A stretch of 64,000 bases of DNA from Bradyrhizobium sp. OK095 (GTDB lineage: Bacteria; Pseudomonadota; Alphaproteobacteria; Rhizobiales; Xanthobacteraceae): positions 310,001 through 374,000 of the forward strand of contig NZ_FOBX01000001.1 of assembly GCF_900109945.1 (NCBI RefSeq). Direction: 5' to 3'. A model generated the notes under the pieces. It made no database searches, was not told where the DNA came from, and saw nothing but the letters and a program-made list of their open reading frames with translations. The translations under genes and the position numbers were made by a program. Below are positions 52,875-61,603 of the stretch, one piece after another. The first letter of the stretch is position 1. Every line of letters begins with the position of its first letter.

Positions 52875-53383
52875 TGGAGATCGTCTTCGTCGTCGCCATT
52901 GCGGAGAACGGCGTCATCGGCGCCGGCAACGCGATCCCGTGGCGAATGAAATCCGACATGGCGCGCTTCAAGGCGCTCACGATCGGCAAGCCCGTGATCA
53001 TGGGCCGCAAGACCTTCGAATCCCTGCGCCGGCCGCTTTCAAACCGCACCAACATCGTGATCACGCGCGACGCGGACTATCGCGCCGCCGGTGCCATCGT
53101 CACGACATCGTCCACCGATGCGGGCGCGGTCGCGCGCGGCGATGCCCTGCGGCGTTCGGTCACCGAAATCGCCGTGATTGGCGGTGCCGAGATCTATCGG
53201 CAATGGCTCGATCGCGCCGATCGCCTCGAAATCACCGAAGTACACGCGCGTCCCGAAGGCGATACGCATTTCGATATCGACAAGGCGGAATGGGATGAGG
53301 TCGCGCGCATCCGCCATCCCGCCGGACCCGACGACGGCGCCGACTACTCCTATGTGACATATCGTCGGCGGTCGCCCCATTAA
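52874..53383 (+). CDS. folA: Dihydrofolate reductase
   Basis: A 169-residue reductase regenerating tetrahydrofolate. The N-terminal segment FVVAIAENGVIGAGNAIPWRMKSDMARFKALT contains the conserved Pro-Trp and the catalytic Asp region (SDMARFK), and MGRKTFESL is the NADPH loop. IGGAEIYRQWL is the second cofactor motif. It overlaps the GNAT stop by TGATG, so translation is coupled. It works with ThyA: the dihydrofolate made by ThyA is its substrate. Confidence 0.95.
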   Translation: MEIVFVVAIAENGVIGAGNAIPWRMKSDMARFKALTIGKPVIMGRKTFESLRRPLSNRTNIVITRDADYRAAGAIVTTSSTDAGAVARGDALRRSVTEIAVIGGAEIYRQWLDRADRLEITEVHARPEGDTHFDIDKAEWDEVARIRHPAGPDDGADYSYVTYRRRSPH

Positions 53384-53452
53384 CCCCTTTCGCCAATGTT
53401 TACATTGACTTTTTCGTGCCCGAGCATAGCTCGGAGGACGGCGAGGGCTGCG

Positions 53453-53481
53453 TTGTAAGGGACCTGCCTGTCCCCTATAAA
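53453..53481 (+). promoter_or_regulatory. Candidate promoter of the hflK operon
   Basis: TTGTAA and TATAAA are 17 bases apart. The -10 lies about 62 bases before the hflK start and after the end of the dihydrofolate reductase gene. This is a good housekeeping-type match; no experimental support. Confidence 0.55.
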
Positions 53482-53542
53482 GCCGGACCGGACAATGCGG
53501 GCCGGATTAGTTCTAGTCCCGGTCTGCCGAGGAGAACGTCGA

Positions 53543-54679
53543 ATGCCGTGGAAGAATCAGGGCGGTGGCCCATGGGGCTCGGGTCCGAAGGGACCATGGG
53601 GCAACGGCCCGCAACCAGTCGGGCCAAGGCCGCCGGATCTGGAAGACCTTCTGAGGCGCGGCCAGGATCGTCTCCAGCAGATGATGCCGGGCGGCTATTT
53701 CTCCGGCATCGGCATCACGCTGATCATCCTGCTCATCATCGCGTTCTGGCTGCTGTCGGGCTTCTTCCGCGTCCAGTCTGAAGAGCAAGGTGTCGTGCTG
53801 CGCTTCGGCAAGCACGTGCGAACCGTGGACCCGGGCCTGAACTATCATTTGCCCTATCCGATCGAAACGGTGCTGCTGCCGAAGGCGCTGCGCGTTTCCA
53901 CCATTTCCATCGGCATGACGCTGATCGATGATCCGGCCCGGCGCGGTCGCTCCATCCGCGATGTGCCGGAAGAAAGCCTGATGCTGACAGGCGACGAGAA
54001 CATCGTCGACGTCGACTTCACTGTGCTGTGGCGCATCAAGCCGAACGGTGTCGGCAACTTCCTGTTCAACATCCAGAACCCCGAAGGCACCGTGAAGGCG
54101 GTCGCCGAGAGCGCGATGCGCGAGGTGATCGGCCGTTCCGACATCCAGCCGATCCTGACCGGGGCGCGGACGCAGACCGAGACCACCGTGCAGGATCTGA
54201 TGCAGAAGACGCTCGACGGTTATGGCGCCGGCATCCAGATCACCCAGGTGCAGATGCAGAAGGTCGATCCGCCGGCACAGGTGATCGATGCCTTCCGCGA
54301 TGTTCAGGCAGCGCGCGCCAATTTGGAGCAGCTGCAAAACGAAGCGCAGACTTATGCCAACAAGGTCGTGCCGGAAGCGCGCGGCAACGCGGCGCGGATC
54401 ATTCAGGCCGCCGAAGGCTACAAGGAGCAGGCGGTTGCCGAGGCCAAGGGCCAGAGCTCCCGCTTCCTGAAAGTTTACGAGGAATACAAGAAGGCGCCCG
54501 ACGTGACCCGTGAACGAATCTATCTGGAGACGATGGAGCGCGTGCTCGGCGGCTCGGACAAGCTGATTTATGACGGAGGCTCGTCGGGCCAGGGCATCGT
54601 GCCCTATCTGCCGCTCAGCGAGTTGTCGGCCAAGAGGCCTACGACGACCGGCCCGCAGTCGAGCGGAGGCACGCGATGA
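53543..54679 (+). CDS. hflK: FtsH protease modulator HflK
   Basis: A 378-residue SPFH/band-7 protein. It has a cytosolic Gly/Pro-rich N-terminus (WGSGPKGPWGNGPQP), one membrane helix (GIGITLIILLIIAFWLLSGFF), and the band-7 domain (residues about 85-280) with GVVLRFGKHVRTVDPGLNYHLPYPIE. It forms, with HflC, a large ring around the membrane protease FtsH that limits its activity. The ATG at 53543 has GAGGAGA upstream. Its stop overlaps the HflC start by ATGA. Confidence 0.96.
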   Translation: MPWKNQGGGPWGSGPKGPWGNGPQPVGPRPPDLEDLLRRGQDRLQQMMPGGYFSGIGITLIILLIIAFWLLSGFFRVQSEEQGVVLRFGKHVRTVDPGLNYHLPYPIETVLLPKALRVSTISIGMTLIDDPARRGRSIRDVPEESLMLTGDENIVDVDFTVLWRIKPNGVGNFLFNIQNPEGTVKAVAESAMREVIGRSDIQPILTGARTQTETTVQDLMQKTLDGYGAGIQITQVQMQKVDPPAQVIDAFRDVQAARANLEQLQNEAQTYANKVVPEARGNAARIIQAAEGYKEQAVAEAKGQSSRFLKVYEEYKKAPDVTRERIYLETMERVLGGSDKLIYDGGSSGQGIVPYLPLSELSAKRPTTTGPQSSGGTR

Positions 54680-55572
54680 GGTCTTCAGTTACTGGCATTG
54701 TCGCGCTGCTTGCAGCGCTTCTGGTCGCGATTGTCGCCTACATGTCGCTGTTCACCGTGCAGCAGACCGAACAGACCATCGTGCTGCAATTCGGCGCGCC
54801 GGTGGACGTCGTTACTGACCCCGGGCTGCACTTCAAGGCGCCCTGGAACTCCGTGATCAACGTCGACAAGCGGATCCTCGACCTCGAGAACCCTTCGCAG
54901 GAGGTCATTGCCTCTGACCAGAAGCGGCTCGTGGTCGACGCCTTTGCGCGCTACCGCATCAAGGATGCGCTGCGCTTCTATCAGAGCGTGGGCTCGATCC
55001 AGGCAGCGAACCTCCAGCTCACGTCGCTGCTGAACGCGGCACTGCGCCGCGTGCTCGGCGAGGTCTCGTTCATCACCGTGGTGCGTGACGAACGCGAGAA
55101 GCTGATGGGCCGCATCCGCGAGCAGCTCGATCGCGAGGCCGGCGGTTACGGCATCGAGGTCGTCGACGTCCGCATTCGCCGCGCCGATCTGCCGGAACAG
55201 AACAGCCAGGCGGTATACGACCGGATGAAGTCCGAGCGCCAGCGCGAGGCGGCCGAATTCCGCGCGCAAGGCGGCCAGAAGGCGCAGGAAACGCGTTCGA
55301 AGGCCGACCGCGATGTCACGGTGATCATTGCCGAAGCGAACTCGACCGCCGAACAGACGCGCGGCGTCGGTGACGCCGAGCGCAATCGCCTGTTCGCGGA
55401 AGCTTACGGCAAGGATGCCGACTTCTTCGCCTTCTACCGGTCGATGACGGCCTATGAGAACGGACTGAAGTCGGCCGACACCCGCTTCCTGCTGCGGCCG
55501 GATTCGAATTTCTTCCGGTATTTCGGTAACCCGTCCGGCAAGACGGCGACCGAGACGCCGGCGAAACCGTAA
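54676..55572 (+). CDS. hflC: FtsH protease modulator HflC
   Basis: A 298-residue partner of HflK with an N-terminal helix (VTGIVALLAALLVAIVAYMSLFTV) and the band-7 domain: QQTEQTIVLQFGAPVDVVTDPGLHFKAPW. Its start overlaps hflK by ATGA, so the two are made together for assembly into the HflKC complex. The C-terminus has the long helix rich in Gln and Ala seen in the family. A strong hairpin follows at 55582, then a DUF2065 gene and the DegP gene. Confidence 0.96.
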   Translation: MRSSVTGIVALLAALLVAIVAYMSLFTVQQTEQTIVLQFGAPVDVVTDPGLHFKAPWNSVINVDKRILDLENPSQEVIASDQKRLVVDAFARYRIKDALRFYQSVGSIQAANLQLTSLLNAALRRVLGEVSFITVVRDEREKLMGRIREQLDREAGGYGIEVVDVRIRRADLPEQNSQAVYDRMKSERQREAAEFRAQGGQKAQETRSKADRDVTVIIAEANSTAEQTRGVGDAERNRLFAEAYGKDADFFAFYRSMTAYENGLKSADTRFLLRPDSNFFRYFGNPSGKTATETPAKP

Positions 55573-55581
55573 GCTAGACAG

Positions 55582-55605
55582 GGGCGGCAGTTCTGCCGCC
55601 CTTCG
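55582..55605 (+). terminator. Hairpin after hflC
   Basis: GGGCGGCAG and CTGCCGCCC form a 9-base stem with a two-base loop, followed by TTCG. There is no long T run, so it may be a partial terminator or an RNA stabiliser. Confidence 0.4.
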
Positions 55606-55642
55606 TCCAGACAAGAACAGCACAACGGGAGGTTCCAGTCCG

Positions 55643-55849
55643 ATGAGGTCCATTGCGTTCGCCGACTTCCTCATCGGCTTGGGCATTCTGTTCGTGCTGG
55701 AAGGCTTGATGTTCGCGGCCAGTCCGAACTGGATGCGCAAGGCCATGAAGAGCGCGATCGCCACGCCGGACAATGTCCTGCGGGTGGTCGGGATCGGTTC
55801 GGCGGTAGCAGGCCTGATCCTGATCTGGGTGATGCGTCGTCCGATTTAA
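55643..55849 (+). CDS. DUF2065 membrane protein
   Basis: A 68-residue protein of the DUF2065 family with two helices: FADFLIGLGILFVLEGLMFAA and VVGIGSAVAGLILIWVM. The family is always near hflKC in proteobacteria as I know it, and it is here too, in the same direction. Its function is unknown; a part in FtsH-HflKC assembly is inferred. Confidence 0.88.
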   Translation: MRSIAFADFLIGLGILFVLEGLMFAASPNWMRKAMKSAIATPDNVLRVVGIGSAVAGLILIWVMRRPI

Positions 55850-55991
55850 GCGTCGCGCCAACGCCAAAGTGAAGGCGAGAGGCCGGTTTTTGGCCATATT
55901 ATCCGGGTCTTGAGGCCCGTTAAGGTCCGCGCTTGCGCCGTCCCCCCGTTCGAGCGCAGTCTGGCGCCGAATCTTTTTTCTGGAGATACCA

Positions 55992-57482
55992 ATGACCGCA
56001 GCCATCATTGCCCCGTCCCGCTTGCGCTTAGGGCTGGCCGCGCTCGCTGTCGGTGCTTTCAGCGCGTTCGGCACGCCGGCTCAGGCGCGCGGACCGGAGG
56101 GCATAGCCGATGTCGCCGAGAAGGTGATCGACGCGGTCGTCAACATCTCGACCTCGCAGACCGTCGAAGCCAAGGGCGGCGGCAGCAACAGCATGCCGCA
56201 ATTGCCGCCCGGCTCGCCCTTCGAAGAGTTCTTCGACGACTTCTTCAAGAACCGCAAGGGGCCCGGCGGCAGCAAGGGCGGCGACAACGGTCCGCCGCGC
56301 AAGACCAACTCGCTCGGAAGCGGCTTCATCATCGACACATCAGGCGTCGTCGTCACCAACAACCACGTCATTGCGGACGCCGACGAGATCAACGTCATCC
56401 TCAACGACGGCACCAAGATCAAGGCCGAGCTGGTTGGCGTCGACAAGAAGACCGACCTGGCGGTGTTGAAGTTCAAGTCGCCGAAGCCGCTGATCTCGGT
56501 GAAGTTCGGCGACTCCGACAAGCTCCGGCTTGGCGACTGGGTGGTCGCGATCGGCAACCCCTTCAGCCTCGGTGGCACCGTGACCGCAGGTATCGTCTCG
56601 GCCAAGAACCGCGACATCTCCTCGGGCCCCTATGACAGCTACATCCAGACCGACGCCGCCATCAATCGCGGCAATTCCGGTGGTCCGCTGTTCAACCTCG
56701 ATGGCGACGTCATCGGCGTCAATACCCTGATCATCTCGCCCTCCGGCGGCTCGATCGGCATCGGCTTCGCCGTGCCGTCGAAGACGGTCGCGGGTGTCGT
56801 CGACCAGCTCCGCCAGTTCGGCGAATTGCGTCGCGGCTGGTTGGGCGTGCGCATCCAGAGCGTCACCGACGAGATCGCCGAGAGCCTCAACATCAAGCCG
56901 CCGCGCGGCGCGCTGGTTGCCGGCGTCGATGACAAGGGCCCGGCCAAGCCCGCCGGCATCGAGCCCGGCGACGTCGTCGTCAAGTTCGACGGCAAGGACG
57001 TCAAGGACCCCAAGGATCTCTCCCGCGTCGTCGCCGACACCGCGGTCGGCAAGGAGGTCGATGTCATCGTCATCCGCAAGGGCCAGGAGGAGACCAAGAA
57101 GGTCACGCTCGGCCGCCTCCAGGATCCCGACAAGGTGCAGGCCGCGGTGAAGACCGACGAGCCGGCGCCGGAGAAGCCGGTGACGCAGAAGGCGCTCGGC
57201 CTCGATCTCGCCGCGCTGAACAAGGATCTGCGCACGCGCTACAAGATCAAGGACAGCGTCAAGGGCGTGGTCGTCACCAATGTCGATGCCGGTTCGGATG
57301 CGGCCGAGAAGCGTCTCTCCGCCGGCGACGTCATCGTCGAGGTCGCGCAGGAATCTGTCGCAAGCGGCGCCGACATCCAGAAACGGGTCGACCAGCTCAA
57401 GAAGGACGGCAAGAAGTCCGTGCTGCTGCTGGTCTCGAATGCCGACGGCGAGCTGCGCTTTGTGGCGCTGAGCGTGCAGTAG
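55992..57482 (+). CDS. DegP/HtrA-type periplasmic serine protease
   Basis: A 496-residue periplasmic protease and chaperone. A signal peptide (LRLGLAALAVGAFSAFGTPAQA) is followed by the trypsin-like domain with the triad: His in VVVTNNHVIADAD, Asp in DKKTDLAVLKF, Ser in INRGNSGGPLFNL. Two PDZ domains follow (about 280-370 and 400-490, the first marked GWLGVRIQSVTDEIA). It probably degrades misfolded exported proteins, and its place after hflKC joins it to membrane quality control. The call DegP versus DegQ cannot be settled. Confidence 0.94.
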   Translation: MTAAIIAPSRLRLGLAALAVGAFSAFGTPAQARGPEGIADVAEKVIDAVVNISTSQTVEAKGGGSNSMPQLPPGSPFEEFFDDFFKNRKGPGGSKGGDNGPPRKTNSLGSGFIIDTSGVVVTNNHVIADADEINVILNDGTKIKAELVGVDKKTDLAVLKFKSPKPLISVKFGDSDKLRLGDWVVAIGNPFSLGGTVTAGIVSAKNRDISSGPYDSYIQTDAAINRGNSGGPLFNLDGDVIGVNTLIISPSGGSIGIGFAVPSKTVAGVVDQLRQFGELRRGWLGVRIQSVTDEIAESLNIKPPRGALVAGVDDKGPAKPAGIEPGDVVVKFDGKDVKDPKDLSRVVADTAVGKEVDVIVIRKGQEETKKVTLGRLQDPDKVQAAVKTDEPAPEKPVTQKALGLDLAALNKDLRTRYKIKDSVKGVVVTNVDAGSDAAEKRLSAGDVIVEVAQESVASGADIQKRVDQLKKDGKKSVLLLVSNADGELRFVALSVQ

Positions 57483-57497
57483 GGGACGCACAGTCCC

Positions 57498-57590
57498 GTG
57501 GGGTGGGCAAAGCGAAAGCGTGCCCACCACCTTCTATCGTAGCAGCAAGAGCGGTGGGCACGGCGCGAGAGCGCCTTTGCCCACCCTACG
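57498..57590. repeat. Palindromic intergenic repeat
   Basis: GGGGTGGGCAAAG and CTTTGCCCACCCTA are outer inverted arms, and CGTGCCCACC and GGTGGGCACG inner ones, around a short centre. The element lies between the convergent DegP and SerB genes, where it can act as a two-way terminator. It looks like a repeat common in Bradyrhizobium. Confidence 0.65.
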
Positions 57591-57615
57591 GCTGGTGTGC
57601 GCGCAACAAGAGAGG

Positions 57616-58521
57616 CTACGCCTCCACGAACTCTTCCCGCCGATACCCCTGCGCATAAAGCAGCGCGGTGAGGTCGCCGTGGTCGATCTGCGCCGCTGCG
57701 GCAGCGGCGACCGCAGGCTTGGCGTGATACGCCACACCCAGCCCCGCCGCCTGGATCATCGCGAGATCGTTGGCGCCGTCGCCGACCGCCAGCGAGTCGA
57801 TGTCGTCGAGATCGAACGACTCCATCAAATCTATCAGCGTCGCAAGCTTGGCGGCGCGGCCCAGAATCGGCTCCTTGACCTCGCCGGTGAACTTGCCGTC
57901 GCGCACGACGAGCTCGTTGGCGCGGTTCTCCTGGAAGCCGATCTTGGCGGCGACCGCGCTCGTGAACAGGGTGAAGCCGCCGGAGACAAGGCAAGTATAG
58001 GCGCCGTGCGCGCGCATGGTCGCGACCAGCGCGCTGCCGCCCGGCGTCAGCGTGATGCGTTCGGCCAGCACCTTGTCGACGACGCCGGCGGGAAGGTCCT
58101 TCAGGAGTGCGACGCGCTCGCGCAGCGCCGGCTCGAACTCGATCTCGCCGCGCATCGCGCGTTCGGTGATGCCGGCGACATGGGCCTTCATCCCGACGAG
58201 ATCGGCGAGCTCGTCGATGCATTCCTGGCCGATCATGGTGGAATCCATGTCGGCGAGAAAAAGCTTCTTGCGCCGGACGCCTGTTGGCTGCACCACGATA
58301 TCGATCGGCAGGTCGCCGCGAAGCTCGCGCAACCGCTGTTCGATGGCGTGACGGTCGGCTTCGAGGTTACTGTCGGCGCCGAAGGGGATGTCGACCGCAA
58401 CCCCGTCGAACAACCAATGCGCGGGAGCCGCCTGAGGCAGCACGGCGCGGGCGCCGTCGACGATGGTCGAGTCGAGCGCGGGACTATCGGGATTGCAGAT
58501 CAGCGTGGCGACGAGGGACAT
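57616..58521 (-). CDS. serB: Phosphoserine phosphatase
   Basis: A 301-residue HAD-family phosphatase, last step of serine synthesis. The nucleophile motif is [17 protein letters not shown] (DxDST), with the Ser/Thr motif in [10 protein letters not shown] and the Lys-acidic motif in [24 protein letters not shown]. The N-terminal 80 residues are the ACT-like domain usual in SerB. It is divergent from miaA with only 11 bases between the starts, so their promoters overlap each other's coding sequences. It converges with the DegP gene at a repeat. Confidence 0.95.
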   Translation of the reverse strand: MSLVATLICNPDSPALDSTIVDGARAVLPQAAPAHWLFDGVAVDIPFGADSNLEADRHAIEQRLRELRGDLPIDIVVQPTGVRRKKLFLADMDSTMIGQECIDELADLVGMKAHVAGITERAMRGEIEFEPALRERVALLKDLPAGVVDKVLAERITLTPGGSALVATMRAHGAYTCLVSGGFTLFTSAVAAKIGFQENRANELVVRDGKFTGEVKEPILGRAAKLATLIDLMESFDLDDIDSLAVGDGANDLAMIQAAGLGVAYHAKPAVAAAAAAQIDHGDLTALLYAQGYRREEFVEA

Positions 58522-58532
58522 TTGAGGTTTTC

Positions 58533-59489
58533 GTGAGCGAGGGGCAAGTCAGCAGAAGCCATGTTGGCAAGGCCGTGCTTATCGCAGGCCCGACCGCCAG
58601 CGGCAAGTCGGCGCTGGCGCTGGAGCTTGCCCTCAGCGCGGGCGGCACCGTGATCAATGCCGATTCCATGCAGGTCTACCGTGACCTGCGCATCATCACG
58701 GCACGTCCCACACATGGCGACGAGGCGCGCGTTCCGCATCGCCTTTACGGCCATGTCGATGCGGCCGTGAATTTCTCGGCCGGTGCCTGGGTGAGCGACG
58801 CGGCAAAGTCTCTCGAAGAGGCCCATGCCGAAGGCCGGCTTCCGATCTTCATCGGCGGGACCGGGCTCTATTTCAAGGCGCTGACGGCGGGGCTCTCGGT
58901 GGTGCCGCCGATCCCCGCCGAGGTCCGCGACGACGTGCGCGCGCGGCTGGAGCGGAACGGCGTCGAGGCGCTGCATGCGGAACTCGCGCGGCGCGACCCG
59001 CAGGCGGCCGAGCGATTGAACCTGCGGGACCGCACCCGCGTCGCGCGCGCGCTCGAAGTGGTCGAGGCGACCGGGCGCTCGCTGCTCGACTGGCACCGCG
59101 AGGGCCAGCCGCCTTTGCTGCCGAAGGACAGTTTTCGCGCGGTGTTCCTCGCCCCCGAGCGCGACGAGCTTTACGCCCGTATCGACGCCCGCTTCGATGC
59201 CATGCTCGGCTCCGGCGCCTTGAGGGAGGTCGAGCGTCTCGCCGCCCGGCAGCTCGATCCGCTCTTGCCGGCCATGAAGGCCCATGGCGTGCCGGCTCTG
59301 ATCCGGCATCTGCGCGGTGAGATGAGTCTGGACGAGGCGGCCACGATCGGGCGGGCGGATACCCGTCACTACGCCAAGCGGCAATTCACCTGGTTCCGGC
59401 ATCAATTGCCGGAGTTCGAATGGGTGAAGCCGGAGGAGGCGAGGGGCTGGCTCGCTGCCATCGTCAACGCGGCCCGGGACCCCGGTTGA
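58533..59489 (+). CDS. miaA: tRNA dimethylallyltransferase
   Basis: A 318-residue enzyme that prenylates A37 of tRNAs reading UNN codons. The P-loop is [18 protein letters not shown]; the catalytic Asp is in [32 protein letters not shown] is conserved. The GTG at 58533 has GAGG just upstream; the frame runs open upstream into serB and was not used. It is followed, after a 150-base gap, by the ilv leader, but the promoter at 59584 makes the ilv genes a separate unit. Confidence 0.95.
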   Translation: MSEGQVSRSHVGKAVLIAGPTASGKSALALELALSAGGTVINADSMQVYRDLRIITARPTHGDEARVPHRLYGHVDAAVNFSAGAWVSDAAKSLEEAHAEGRLPIFIGGTGLYFKALTAGLSVVPPIPAEVRDDVRARLERNGVEALHAELARRDPQAAERLNLRDRTRVARALEVVEATGRSLLDWHREGQPPLLPKDSFRAVFLAPERDELYARIDARFDAMLGSGALREVERLAARQLDPLLPAMKAHGVPALIRHLRGEMSLDEAATIGRADTRHYAKRQFTWFRHQLPEFEWVKPEEARGWLAAIVNAARDPG

Positions 59490-59583
59490 CGTGGTTTTGT
59501 GCCGGCGCTCCCGCATTTACCTCTCGCCGAACCCCGGGAACGCCGCTACACTGCCAAAATCGCGCGGGAACGACCGCTTTGCC

Positions 59584-59611
59584 TTGACATCGGGGCTTTG
59601 GTCGCTATGTT
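59584..59611 (+). promoter_or_regulatory. Promoter of the ilv operon
   Basis: TTGACA and TATGTT are 16 bases apart. The leader ATG is about 33 bases downstream of the -10. The perfect -35 and the position before a leader peptide make this the likely ilv promoter. Confidence 0.65.
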
Positions 59612-59643
59612 TCGCGCAACCTTTGGGAAGCCGAGCGTCCACC

Positions 59644-59709
59644 ATGCGCAACATTATTACCAAGCTCCTTATCGCCGTCGTACCCAGGCACACCGCCGGG
59701 GGTGGCTAG
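59644..59709 (+). CDS. Leader peptide of the ilv attenuator
   Basis: This is a 21-residue frame starting MRNIITKLLIAVV and ending AGGG, with a TAG stop. The first half has Ile-Ile, Leu-Leu-Ile and Val-Val in nearly consecutive codons, the three amino acids made by the pathway, and the codons cluster in the place where a stalled ribosome would change RNA folding. It lies 33 bases after the promoter and about 110 bases before ilvB, with a terminator between. No enzyme function is expected. Confidence 0.8.
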   Translation: MRNIITKLLIAVVPRHTAGGG

Positions 59710-59736
59710 CTGCCATCCACATGACAGGCGGTGTGC
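59689..59736 (+). promoter_or_regulatory. Long hairpin in the ilv leader
   Basis: GCACACCGCC (inside the leader peptide frame) and GGCGGTGTGC form a perfect 10-base stem. It ends one base before the terminator stem. It is one of the competing RNA structures of the attenuator, probably a pause or anti-antiterminator; the exact switch is not resolved by eye. Confidence 0.65.
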
Positions 59737-59765
59737 AGGGTCCCTCTTCGGGGCCTTTTTTATTT
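59737..59765 (+). terminator. Attenuator terminator before ilvB
   Basis: GGTCCC and GGGGCC pair (one wobble) around TCTTC and are followed by TTTTTTATTT. This is an intrinsic terminator ending before the ilvB start at 59819. Confidence 0.8.
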
Positions 59766-59818
59766 CCTGAACCCGACACGAACGAAGCCGCTGGCAACAG
59801 CGCATCCGGAGCAAGCCA

Positions 59819-61594
59819 ATGAGCGACAAGAGCCACGATCCGAACCAGATGACCGGCGCCGCGATGATTGTCCGCGCGCTCATCGATCACGGCGTGACCG
59901 ACATTTTCGGCTATCCCGGCGGCGCGGTGCTTCCGATCTATGACGAGATCTTCCAGCAGAGCGAGGTCCAGCACATCCTGGTCCGCCACGAGCAGGGCGC
60001 AGGCCACGCCGCCGAGGGCTATGCGCGCTCGACCGGCAAGCCGGGCGTTGCGCTGGTGACCTCCGGCCCCGGCGCCACCAACATGGTGACGCCGCTGACC
60101 GACGCGCTGATGGATTCGATCCCGCTGGTGTGTATTTCCGGTCAGGTGCCGACGCATCTGATCGGCAACGACGCCTTCCAGGAATGCGACACCGTCGGCA
60201 TCACGCGTCCCTGCACCAAGCACAACTGGCTGGTGCGCGACGTCAATGATCTCGCAAAAGTGCTGCACGAGGCGTTTTACGTTGCGACCACGGGTCGTCC
60301 GGGCCCGGTGCTCGTCGACGTGCCCAAGGACGTGCAGTTCGCGACCGGCACCTATCATCCGCCGCGCAAATCCGACGTGCACCGCTCCTACGCGCCGCGC
60401 GTGAAGGGCGATGCGACGCAGATCCGCAAGGCCGTGTCGCTGCTGGCGAACGCAAAACGTCCCGTGATCTACAGCGGCGGCGGCGTCATCAATTCCGGCC
60501 CTGAAGCGACGAAGCTGCTGCGCGAGCTGGTCGAAGTCACCGGCTTCCCGATCACCTCGACGCTGATGGGTCTTGGCGCGTACCCTGCGTCAGGCAAGAG
60601 CTGGCTCGGCATGCTCGGCATGCACGGCACCTACGAAGCCAACATGACCATGCATGATTGCGACGTCATGCTGTGCGTCGGCGCGCGCTTCGACGACCGC
60701 ATCACCGGCCGGGTCGATGCGTTCTCGCCGAACTCGAAGAAGATCCATATCGACATCGATCCGTCCTCGATCAACAAGAACATCCGGGTCGACGTGCCGA
60801 TCATCGGCGATTGCGCCAACATCCTCGGCGACATCCTCCAGGTGTTCAAGGCGGAGGCGAAGAAGCCCGACGTCAAGGCGTGGTGGCAGCAGATCGCGCA
60901 GTGGCGCGCCCGCAACTCGCTCTACTACCGGAAGAGCAACGACGTCATCCTGCCGCAGCACGCGATCCAGAGCCTGTTCGAGGCGACGCGCGGCAAGGAT
61001 ACCTACATCACGACCGAGGTCGGCCAGCACCAGATGTGGGCGGCGCAGTTCTTCGGCTTCGAGGAGCCGCATCGCTGGATGACCTCCGGTGGTCTTGGCA
61101 CCATGGGCTACGGCCTGCCGGCCGCGGTCGGCGTGCAGGTGGCGCATCCGGACAGCCTGGTCATCGACATCGCGGGCGATGCCTCGGTGCAGATGACGAT
61201 GCAGGAGATGTCGACGGCAGTTCAGTATGAATTGCCGATCAAGATCTTCATCCTGAACAACCAGTACATGGGCATGGTGCGGCAGTGGCAGCAGCTGCTC
61301 CACGGTAACCGGCTGTCGCATTCCTACTCGGAGGCGCTGCCGGATTTCGTCAAGCTCGCGGAGGCCTATGGCGGCGTCGGCTTCCAGGTGCACAAGCCCG
61401 GCGATCTCGACGGCGCCATCCAGGAGATGATCTCGGTCAAGCGTCCGGTGCTGTTCGACTGCCGCGTCGCGGCGCTCGAAAATTGCTTCCCGATGATCCC
61501 CTCCGGCAAGGCGCATAACGAGATGCTGTTGCCGGAGCAGGCCAACGACGAGGCCACGGCCAAGGCGTTCGCCGGCGGCAAGGCGCTGGTGTGA
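59819..61594 (+). CDS. ilvB: Acetolactate synthase large subunit
   Basis: A 591-residue thiamine diphosphate enzyme, first common step of valine, leucine and isoleucine synthesis. The N-terminal VTDIFGYPGGAVLPIYDE contains the region of the catalytic Glu (HEQGAGHAAEGYARSTG). The cofactor motif is GDASVQMTMQEMSTAVQYELPIKIFILNN (GDx..NN). The FAD-binding central domain covers about 205-345. The ATG at 59819 follows the attenuator terminator; the regulatory subunit IlvH lies further downstream, after a threonine dehydratase gene. Confidence 0.96.
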   Translation: MSDKSHDPNQMTGAAMIVRALIDHGVTDIFGYPGGAVLPIYDEIFQQSEVQHILVRHEQGAGHAAEGYARSTGKPGVALVTSGPGATNMVTPLTDALMDSIPLVCISGQVPTHLIGNDAFQECDTVGITRPCTKHNWLVRDVNDLAKVLHEAFYVATTGRPGPVLVDVPKDVQFATGTYHPPRKSDVHRSYAPRVKGDATQIRKAVSLLANAKRPVIYSGGGVINSGPEATKLLRELVEVTGFPITSTLMGLGAYPASGKSWLGMLGMHGTYEANMTMHDCDVMLCVGARFDDRITGRVDAFSPNSKKIHIDIDPSSINKNIRVDVPIIGDCANILGDILQVFKAEAKKPDVKAWWQQIAQWRARNSLYYRKSNDVILPQHAIQSLFEATRGKDTYITTEVGQHQMWAAQFFGFEEPHRWMTSGGLGTMGYGLPAAVGVQVAHPDSLVIDIAGDASVQMTMQEMSTAVQYELPIKIFILNNQYMGMVRQWQQLLHGNRLSHSYSEALPDFVKLAEAYGGVGFQVHKPGDLDGAIQEMISVKRPVLFDCRVAALENCFPMIPSGKAHNEMLLPEQANDEATAKAFAGGKALV

Positions 61595-61603
61595 GGTTGG
61601 AAA

